DNA of 49,638 nt, from the NCBI GenBank assembly GCA_964560875.1, contig CAZLMW010000058.1, positions 1-49,638 of the forward strand, given 5' to 3'. This stretch comes from CAZLMW01 sp964560875. Lineage in GTDB: Bacteria > Myxococcota_A > UBA9042. The position numbers and the translations under genes are program-made. Positions within the stretch are counted from its first letter, which is position 1. Each line of letters begins with the position of its first letter. A model generated the notes under the pieces. The model was given only the letters and a program-made list of their open reading frames with translations, searched no databases and was not told the origin of the DNA. This document shows positions 43,152 to 49,638 of the stretch, in pieces.

Positions 43152-46100
43152 GGCGCGCTGCACACTGCCGCCTTGCAGACCTTGCCGGTCGCGCAGGGGG
43201 CTCCGTCGCTGAGTTTGACGCCCGCCGAACAGCCAACGTCGGGCTTGCAGGGCTCAAACACACACGGCTTGGACGGGTCAGAGCAATGCGCAGCGTCATG
43301 GCATTTGCCGGTGGCGTCGCAATCGGCCCGCCCGTCGCGGTCAAAGCGCACCATCCATCCCCGTTTGGCGGTCGCGGATGCCTGCGTTCCGACGATAGCG
43401 CCGAAGCCGTTGCCGAGATTCGCGACACGGGCAACGTTGGTGACGACGTTGCCGCCGAAACGCTTGCGCCAGATGGTCTTGCCGGTCCCGTCGACCATCA
43501 TCCCGATCGCCCGGTTGGCGGTCTTGGTGGCGTCGAGCAAGCCTGCGACAAGGAGGCCGTCACCGAAAGACGCGATGCCGCTCGCCCGACCGCCGAATCC
43601 TTTCAACTCGACCTGCGGCGCGATGTCCTTGGCCGTCACCGCGTTGACGCGATACAGCCAAACCGTGTGTTTGGGGCCCTTCTGGGTGCTGACCGCCGCG
43701 AAGACCTGGCCGTGATGGGCCGCTGCGTGCACCGACCGGTAGTTCTTCGGGATCGGTCGAGCTGTGGACGCTGTCAGCTTGGACGCGGTGTTCGTCGCGG
43801 CGTGGATGGTGAGCTTGGCGCTGTCGGGGGTCACGCCGAACATGACGCGCCGGGCTGAGCCCGTTACCGCCACCGCGAACAGCTGCTGGTTGGGGATCTC
43901 GGCCTTGAACAGCACCTTCGGCTTGGGATTGAGGTCGGTTTTTGTCGGCTGGGCGGCTGCCACGATGGCGTGCATGGCCGTGCGCTTGGTCTTCGCCTTG
44001 TTCCACGACCAGCCAACAACCGCCGCGCGGGGCACCTGCGGGACGTTGTCGATATCGGTGAGCCGAGCGTCGCCGTCCGCGCCCATTGTCGTGACTTTGC
44101 TCTCTTTTCCAGCGGCGTCGAAGTAGTGCACGGCGCCGACGTCCTTGGCCTGCGCGCCGCCACCGACCCGTCGCCAACCAGCTGTGAAGACACCGGGGGA
44201 GACGGCCGCGATGGATGTCATGGCCTCGTGGTCGACCTGGACCGCAGGTTTGACGCGACGGAACTGCAGCGTGCCGCCCGGCCCCAGTCGCGCGACGGTG
44301 CCAAACGGCTTGGTGAACCCCTTGGCATGCGTACCGCCGACCACCCACGTAGTCGTGCCCTTGGCGACGACGTCTGCGAGCTCCTCGTCCACCTCCTTGG
44401 AGGCGTCAATGCCCTTGGCGTATAGCTCTGCGCGGGAGTCCTCGCACTTGCCGTTGACGCACTTGCCAAGAGTTGTGCAAGCCTTACCATCGTCGCACGG
44501 CGCGCCAGACGCCACCTTGATGTACTGGCAGCCCTTGCCCTTGACGCAAACATCGAGCGTGCATGGGCTGCTGTCGTCGCAGCCAACGGGCGTCGGGTTG
44601 CCGCATTGTCCGGTCGGCGTGCACGTGAAGTGGCCCAGCCCATCGCTGGCCTGCAAGCGGCCCATCGACTTGGTTGCGCCCTTCCACGTTCCGAGCGCGC
44701 TGCCGCCGAGAATCAAGATGCCCGACTTGCGCACCGCGGAAATGACGTCCATGGCGACCGGCGGGGCGAGCTTGCGCACGATGTCGGTCTTGGCGTCGCT
44801 TGCGCCGATGAGGTGGCTCTCGAGGCTGACAGACTTGCCTCCTCCCTTGTTCTCGACGGAGACGAGCGCTCGAGCGCCCGGCATTACGCCGCTTACTGGC
44901 ACGTTTTCAAGAAACGCCACGTCGACGAGGTACGTCTTGCCGCTCGTGTCACCAAACGGCCCCGTGTAAGTGCGGGTCCATAGCTGCGTAAGCTTCTTGC
45001 CGTCGTCGCTGTAGTACGCGATGTGCGCGTGGCCGCTGTCGCCGCTTTGGCTGTGGCCCTGCGCGATGCGGGCATTAAACGACACAAGCCATCCGTAGCT
45101 GGTCCGCAGGACATCCTCCCCGCCGACAAAGCCCTTGGCGGCCTTGAAGTTGGACGCGTACAGGAACTTGTTCTTGGTGTCGCGAACGTGGAGCCGCGCT
45201 TGGGTTTCGTCCTTGGTCTTGATGTCCGACCCGACGACCAGGATGCGGCCGCTGCCACCCGCGCCGACCGCCGACCACGCAAAGTCCTTGGAGATCGGCG
45301 CCGACATCACCTTGCCGGTCGCCCGGCTGACGTCGGCGAGGACTCCGCCCGTGAAGCCTGAAAAACCGCCCTGTCCGCCGACGATGACGAAGCGGTCCTT
45401 GTCGCGCACTGCCGCGCTGCCGAAGCGAGACGCGCCAACCTGGTTGAGCAACACGCCTGGCCCCGACGGTTTCGTCTTGCCGCCGAACTGGTTTGCGACG
45501 GCGACGCTGTAAAACCAAGCGGTGCAGGCTGATTGCGGGTACTTGGTGCAGCCGTACACGACCGCGGTTGTGCCGTCGGTGACGACACCTTCGATCTCGG
45601 ATTCAGCGCCGGAGTCGCCGAGCTCGTAGAAGCTGGGATTCGAGCCGATGTGATTGGTCTGGACGAGGTAGGAGCTGCTCTGGGCGAATTCGTCGCCGGT
45701 CTCGATGACGCCGAGCAGACCGGTCGGGATCTTGTGCAGTTCACCGACCGCTTCGTTCTTCTTGTCGTTGGCCGCCGCGAAGGATGTGCCCCAAAGCGTC
45801 GAGACCTGGCAATGGCCGGCCACGCAGCGCGTGTTCTTGCAGGGGCCATTGCTGCATGGAACGTCGGACAACGCGACGTGAAAACACCCGGTCGACGGGT
45901 CGCAGGCGTCGGCTGTGCACGGCTTCTTGTCGCCGCACGGGACCGGCGCGCCGGATTTGCATATCCCGCCAGCGCACGTCGAAATCGTGCACTTGTTGCC
46001 GTCGTCGCAGGCCCCGCCGTTGTCCGCTTTGAAGGTGCAGCCGGTCGTGGCGTTGCAGCTGTCCTCGGTGCAAACGTCGTTGTCGTTGCAGGACTTGGCC

Positions 46101-47056
46101 GCCCCCGGCTTGCACGCCATGTCCTTGCACGTGTCCTTGAGGGTACACACGTTGGCGTCGTCGCATGCGGCGGTGTTGGCGGCCTTGATGCAGCCTTTGG
46201 TCTTCAGACAGCTGTCGTCTGTGCAGACGTTGCCATCGTCGCACTTGAGCTTGCCCTTGCCCGCCGTGCACGCGCCCTCGGCGCAGACGTCGCCGACCGT
46301 GCAGGCGTCGTTGTCGGTGCAGCTGACCGCGTTGGGTAAGAACATGCATCCGCTCTGGAAGTGGCAGCTGTCCTCGGTGCACGTCTTGCCGTCGTCGCAG
46401 GTCTTTGGGTCACCGCCGCAGATGCCCTTGGAGCACTTGTCAGCCACGGTGCAGGCGTCGCCATCGCTGCAGCTCGCGTCCTTGTTGACTTGTTCGCAGC
46501 CGACGTTGTGTTTGCAGCTGTAGGCCTTGCACGGGTTGCCCTCGTCGCAGTCCTTGGGCCCGCCAGCTTTGCAGGTCTTGTTGGCGCACGTGTCGTTCAC
46601 CGAGCATGGATTGCCGTCGTCGCACGTCGTCGCGGTTGCCGGGTGAGAACAGCCGACGGCGTCGTCGCAGAGATCGGCCGTGCACCCGTTGCCGTCTTCG
46701 CACGCGATCGGCTCGCCGGCGCACTTCTCGGCCTTACACGCCCAGCTCTTGTGGCACTTGTCGACGGCGTCGCAGGCCGCGCCGTCTTTCTTTCCGACGC
46801 ATGGATCGGGCGCTGCGGCGTCTTCGGCGGCGGCGGCGTCGCTCACCGAGTCGGAGGTTTTTGTGCCGACGGAGTCCTGGGCCACGCCGTCGTCTGTCGG
46901 CAGCGCGTCCGACCCGCCTGTGTCCGCTTTCGTGTCCGCGTAGGTGTCGAGGTCGAAGTAGGCCACGTCGGGCACTTCGGGCGGCTGACACGCGGCGAAA
47001 ACAAGGCACGACCAAGACACGGCGATGTACCGGTAATTGCCTGCGCAGTGGGACAT
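43148..47056 (-). CDS. Giant Cys-rich repeat lipoprotein
   Basis: Protein of 1302 residues from ATG 47056 (MSHCAGNYR), with lipobox VFAAC about residue 23. A Thr/Asp/Ala-rich tether follows. Then residues about 85-400 contain more than ten modules of the form CDDGNxCTxDxC...GC (for example CDDGKTCTEDSC, CNDNDVCTEDSC), a family of Cys-rich repeats frequent in myxobacterial surface proteins. The middle (about 430-1240, with one short Cys-rich island of the same type) is beta-rich with many VxGx and KxGxxxF patches, resembling adhesin or propeller repeats, and a last Cys-rich cluster closes the protein. Probably a surface structural or adhesive protein. Couples to the TPR-like gene downstream. 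Confidence 0.87.
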   Translation of the reverse strand: MSHCAGNYRYIAVSWSCLVFAACQPPEVPDVAYFDLDTYADTKADTGGSDALPTDDGVAQDSVGTKTSDSVSDAAAAEDAAAPDPCVGKKDGAACDAVDKCHKSWACKAEKCAGEPIACEDGNGCTADLCDDAVGCSHPATATTCDDGNPCSVNDTCANKTCKAGGPKDCDEGNPCKAYSCKHNVGCEQVNKDASCSDGDACTVADKCSKGICGGDPKTCDDGKTCTEDSCHFQSGCMFLPNAVSCTDNDACTVGDVCAEGACTAGKGKLKCDDGNVCTDDSCLKTKGCIKAANTAACDDANVCTLKDTCKDMACKPGAAKSCNDNDVCTEDSCNATTGCTFKADNGGACDDGNKCTISTCAGGICKSGAPVPCGDKKPCTADACDPSTGCFHVALSDVPCSNGPCKNTRCVAGHCQVSTLWGTSFAAANDKKNEAVGELHKIPTGLLGVIETGDEFAQSSSYLVQTNHIGSNPSFYELGDSGAESEIEGVVTDGTTAVVYGCTKYPQSACTAWFYSVAVANQFGGKTKPSGPGVLLNQVGASRFGSAAVRDKDRFVIVGGQGGFSGFTGGVLADVSRATGKVMSAPISKDFAWSAVGAGGSGRILVVGSDIKTKDETQARLHVRDTKNKFLYASNFKAAKGFVGGEDVLRTSYGWLVSFNARIAQGHSQSGDSGHAHIAYYSDDGKKLTQLWTRTYTGPFGDTSGKTYLVDVAFLENVPVSGVMPGARALVSVENKGGGKSVSLESHLIGASDAKTDIVRKLAPPVAMDVISAVRKSGILILGGSALGTWKGATKSMGRLQASDGLGHFTCTPTGQCGNPTPVGCDDSSPCTLDVCVKGKGCQYIKVASGAPCDDGKACTTLGKCVNGKCEDSRAELYAKGIDASKEVDEELADVVAKGTTTWVVGGTHAKGFTKPFGTVARLGPGGTLQFRRVKPAVQVDHEAMTSIAAVSPGVFTAGWRRVGGGAQAKDVGAVHYFDAAGKESKVTTMGADGDARLTDIDNVPQVPRAAVVGWSWNKAKTKRTAMHAIVAAAQPTKTDLNPKPKVLFKAEIPNQQLFAVAVTGSARRVMFGVTPDSAKLTIHAATNTASKLTASTARPIPKNYRSVHAAAHHGQVFAAVSTQKGPKHTVWLYRVNAVTAKDIAPQVELKGFGGRASGIASFGDGLLVAGLLDATKTANRAIGMMVDGTGKTIWRKRFGGNVVTNVARVANLGNGFGAIVGTQASATAKRGWMVRFDRDGRADCDATGKCHDAAHCSDPSKPCVFEPCKPDVGCSAGVKLSDGAPCATGKVCKAAVCSAP

Positions 47057-47290
47057 GCCGGCAAGCCTAATGGCCCCGCGTTGCCACGGCAATTATGAGC
47101 CCGCGGTCCCGTGCCACGCTCGCGTCTCTTCCGAAACCCGGGGGCTGCATCACCTGCACTTGCGCGACCGCAAAGAGCGTGGCGCCCGGTTTGACCACGC
47201 CCCGGTGCTGCGCCTTGTCGACGGGCTGAAGGGCGCCGCGGATGCTAACGCCATCGCCAAGCTCGCCAGCTCGCTGCACGTCCGCTGCGG

Positions 47291-48253
47291 CTACATCCAG
47301 ATGAAGTCGATGGTCGGGTAAAAGTCGTTGCTGCGGATCGATTCCCGCACGACGTAGCCGTCTTTTTCGACAAGCTCGGTGGCCCGCTGGTCGCTGTTGA
47401 AATACATCACGCCGATCGTGAAACGGCTGCTCTCGCCGACCGCGAAATCCGCGCCGATGTGAGCCGACAGCGTCCAGGGGCTGCGTTCGGGGGCCGGGGT
47501 CGCGCCGACCATGTGCAGGTTCAGCTCGCCCGACACGCGGATGGAATCGGTCACCAAGCGGTCGTAGCGGCCGCCTGCGCGCACGTGCCAACCGTTGAAC
47601 GCAGCGGCCCAGGCCAGGTCGAGCGGTGGGAAGGCGTCGAGCGGTTTGCCGCGATCCCCCGACAACAGGACGCCATAAGCCGCGTCGATTCGCAGTGTGG
47701 TCACGTGCTGCTTGCCGGTCGACACCACCAAGCCGATGCGCGGGACGATGATCGGCCCGCTGGTCTGGCATGAATCGGACTTGGAGCTGTCGTGTCCGGC
47801 GACTTTGCAAGACGGGAGGAGGTCGCCCTTGACGCCGAGGGGGATGGCCGAAAATAACGACAATGCGGGCAACGCGACGCCATATTCGCCGGTCACGCGC
47901 CAATCGCCGGTGACGTGGGCCCAGCGCAGATCGACGACCGGTGGGCGCGCGATGGGGAGGATGTTGGTCCGGATCGCCATCGAATCGCTCAGCGAATACT
48001 CGATCGGGTTGAACACGCCGATGGACCACGAGCCGGACTTGCGCACATCGGCGGTGTCGCGCGCAAAGAAGAAGCTGGCGTCGGACGCCACGGTCTTTGT
48101 GGCGGAAGACGGTGTGGCGGAAGACGGTGTGGCGGAAGACGGTGTGGCGGAAGACGGGGCGGAGACCGCCGCCATGGCCAGCGATGCAACGGCGCCAGAC
48201 ACGGCGATAGACACCGCGACAAACGTTGCAGCGAGGGAAAGAAAGCGGCTCAC
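47291..48253 (-). CDS. Secreted outer-membrane beta-barrel-like protein with SSATP repeats
   Basis: Protein of 320 residues. The start is GTG 48253, overlapping the stop of the upstream EEP-type gene (GTGA). A signal peptide (VSRFLSLAATFVAVSIAVSGAVA) is followed by SSATP repeats and then amphipathic strands with aromatic turns through to the C-terminal DFYPTIDFIWM, suggesting an outer-membrane barrel. No enzyme motif. Translationally coupled to the lipoprotein gene upstream; the next gene downstream is 234 bp away, and I see no convincing gene in that interval. Confidence 0.75.
   Translation of the reverse strand: MSRFLSLAATFVAVSIAVSGAVASLAMAAVSAPSSATPSSATPSSATPSSATKTVASDASFFFARDTADVRKSGSWSIGVFNPIEYSLSDSMAIRTNILPIARPPVVDLRWAHVTGDWRVTGEYGVALPALSLFSAIPLGVKGDLLPSCKVAGHDSSKSDSCQTSGPIIVPRIGLVVSTGKQHVTTLRIDAAYGVLLSGDRGKPLDAFPPLDLAWAAAFNGWHVRAGGRYDRLVTDSIRVSGELNLHMVGATPAPERSPWTLSAHIGADFAVGESSRFTIGVMYFNSDQRATELVEKDGYVVRESIRSNDFYPTIDFIWM
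48101..48160 (-). repeat. 15-bp in-frame tandem repeat (SSATP)
   Basis: Four units of GGCGGAAGACGGTGT (plus strand), the last diverged, encode Ser-Ser-Ala-Thr-Pro on the minus strand just after the signal peptide of the outer-membrane protein. Confidence 0.93.
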
Positions 48254-49440
48254 AGCGACACCTCCCAGATGCCCGTCACCGGGGCATGGTCGCTCAGCTT
48301 CATCGGGTCCGACGCGATGACCGGGCCAACACCGCCTGCGCCACCGACTTTCTGCCCGGCTTTTTGGAGCACGTCGGTCGAGCCCTTGAGCCACTTCTGG
48401 CCCTTGCCGAGGAAGAGATAATCGAGCGTGCGGTTCCAAAACCCGGTCTCACCTTCCTCGTTCTTCTCATCGGCGCCAAGGACGGTGTGCGTGAAGTAGC
48501 GGCGCTGCTCCTTGGCGGTCTTGCCGTAATCGGCCAGTGGGATCCAGGCGACGAAATCGTCGTAGATCGGCTGCATGACCTCGGGCGTGTACGGCGGCTG
48601 CGAGAAGTCTTCGCTGCAGACGGCCGTCTCGCGTTCGTCGTTGAAGCCGTCCTTCTTCACGGCGGTTGGCGGGATCTCGTTGAAGTCGCCCCCGAGCACG
48701 AACGGCAGCTGCTCTTTGCCCATTTGCTCATGGATTTGCTTGATCTGTTTGCCCTTGGTGCCGTCCACGTCGTACGCCTCGGTGTGGATGACGTAGGCGG
48801 CGATCTGCGCCGTTCCGTTGCCGTTTGGCAGCTCGATCTCGGCCCGGCCGATGACGCGCTTGATGTAGAACATGTTTGTCAGCGCGCTCTGGTCGGTGCG
48901 GTCGGCCTGGCGGATGCGCTCGGCCTTGGTGATCTTGTGCTTGGTGAAGATCGCGTTGCCGAGATCCATGCGGCCGAGCCCTTCCGAAGCGATGTAGCGG
49001 CTGTTCCAGGTCTGGAAGTACGCGGCCCAGTTGAGCTTGGTGTGGTCGAGGATCCCCTGGACCATGTCGTAGTAGGCCGAGCGCCTTGAGTTCACCTCGA
49101 TCTCCTCGGCCATCAGGATGTCGGGGTCGATCTCGTCGATGAGCTTGTAGAGGTCGGCCATGTTGCCTTTGACCTCGTCTTGGCTCATCTGCACGCGGTC
49201 GCCCCAGCAGTCGAACCAGAACGGCAGGCGCTTGGCGCCGTACTTGATGTTCCACGCCACGACCTTGAGCTGGTGTGGGCCGGTCGTCTTCGGGGCGTCG
49301 GTGAGTTTGGCGGCGCGGAAGATGGCAGCCGGCGCGACGTCGAAGTCGAGGTCGTCGGCCATCGGTTCGCAGCCGAAGACCAGGGACGCGGCGACGCAAA
49401 CCAAGACGGCGGCGGGCCAGGTGCGAGCGAGGTGGGGCAT
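48250..49440 (-). CDS. Endonuclease/exonuclease/phosphatase-family lipoprotein
   Basis: Protein of 396 residues with lipobox LVFGC (Cys24). The EEP fold motifs occur in order: VVAWNIKYG (Asn), LMAEEIEV (metal-binding Glu), NAIFTKH, VLGGDFNE (Asp/Asn) and LSDHAPV (Asp-His), so the active site is complete. Members hydrolyse phosphodiesters in nucleic acids, sphingomyelin or phosphoinositides; being lipid-anchored outside the cytoplasm, it may act on extracellular DNA or phospholipid. The gene downstream overlaps by four bases. Upstream, 49441-49638 has no convincing gene and probably holds the promoter of this pair. Confidence 0.9.
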   Translation of the reverse strand: MPHLARTWPAAVLVCVAASLVFGCEPMADDLDFDVAPAAIFRAAKLTDAPKTTGPHQLKVVAWNIKYGAKRLPFWFDCWGDRVQMSQDEVKGNMADLYKLIDEIDPDILMAEEIEVNSRRSAYYDMVQGILDHTKLNWAAYFQTWNSRYIASEGLGRMDLGNAIFTKHKITKAERIRQADRTDQSALTNMFYIKRVIGRAEIELPNGNGTAQIAAYVIHTEAYDVDGTKGKQIKQIHEQMGKEQLPFVLGGDFNEIPPTAVKKDGFNDERETAVCSEDFSQPPYTPEVMQPIYDDFVAWIPLADYGKTAKEQRRYFTHTVLGADEKNEEGETGFWNRTLDYLFLGKGQKWLKGSTDVLQKAGQKVGGAGGVGPVIASDPMKLSDHAPVTGIWEVSL

Positions 49441-49638
49441 CGGATGGCTCCCATGGAGGCGGCCGGCGCGCGTGCAACGCTGTCAGCGCGGTGTGGAGCG
49501 CGTTTCGGAGGCAACAAGCGGCGGCTCGAGGTGGCGCCGAGTGTCACGCGGGCCGTGGGCGATGACAAGTCGACCGGATGACGGACCAGATCGGATCGGA
49601 GTTGTTCGGACGTGAGCGTCGCCGCACTCATCGGCAAT

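Noticed and set aside
47070..47321. Small plus-strand frame (83 residues) in the 234-bp gap before the outer-membrane gene
   Set aside because: Third positions look gene-like at its end, but it overlaps the convergent gene's last codons and has no family or ribosome site; too weak to list.
49185..49637. Minus-strand frame at the right edge
   Set aside because: It overlaps the signal-peptide region of the EEP-type lipoprotein by more than 250 bases and its composition is unlike other genes here.

Overview
The window is high-GC DNA (strong G/C preference at third codon positions) with a gene density and protein repertoire typical of Myxococcota or a related deltaproteobacterial lineage. The evidence is many lipoproteins with low-complexity or Cys-rich linkers, a CotH-family protein, Hanks-type kinase and orphan histidine kinase genes, and a nucleotide-transporter/HEAT/cNMP-binding fusion. 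No rRNA, tRNA, CRISPR, phage or IS element was recognised. A 100-base run of N (19401-19500) is an assembly gap inside a 15-bp repeat.

Layout. 1-5195: a membrane protein cut by the left edge, a repeat-rich SDR protein, an APS/PAPS reductase (cysH), a secreted barrel-like protein and a CotH-type lipoprotein. 5255-9773: an RlmL-like methyltransferase, then a lipoprotein with a NACHT-like P-loop NTPase domain, a gamma-glutamylcyclotransferase-like gene, a small membrane protein and a Cys-rich lipoprotein. 9939-19940: a minus-strand run with the transporter/HEAT/cNMP protein, a Cys-rich lipoprotein fused to an alpha/beta hydrolase, a lipoprotein of unknown function and a TPR/repeat/outer-membrane protein. 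20104-23339: two more NACHT-like lipoproteins, probably co-transcribed. 23502-33844: an esterase-like lipoprotein, an unknown lipoprotein, an ADP-ribosylglycohydrolase, a CHAP/NlpC-like lipoprotein, a glycosyltransferase, a Ser/Thr kinase, a GAF histidine kinase and a hydrolase. 33818-37729: glycogen branching and debranching-type GH13 enzymes. 37814-40319: two tandem thioredoxin-fold lipoprotein genes, each with an in-frame UGA. 40464-49440: a cNMP-binding/malic enzyme fusion, a TPR-like protein, a giant Cys-rich lipoprotein, an outer-membrane protein and an endonuclease/exonuclease/phosphatase-type lipoprotein.

Two observations stand out. First, both genes at 37814-38863 and 39102-40319 read through an in-frame UGA located exactly at the first Cys of a thioredoxin CxxC motif (U-V-S-C and U-A-S-C). 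Each UGA is followed, after exactly 16 nt, by a hairpin with an AGG(C/U)U loop, as expected for bacterial SECIS elements. I read them as paralogous selenocysteine-containing lipoproteins that a standard annotation would break into fragments. Second, three paralogous NACHT-like NTPases carry lipoprotein signal peptides. All three have exactly ten cysteines after the lipobox, at corresponding positions, which suggests folding with disulfides outside the cytoplasm. With an exported CotH-type protein and a nucleotide-transporter-family protein nearby, this raises the possibility of nucleotide-dependent chemistry in the envelope; that last step is inference.
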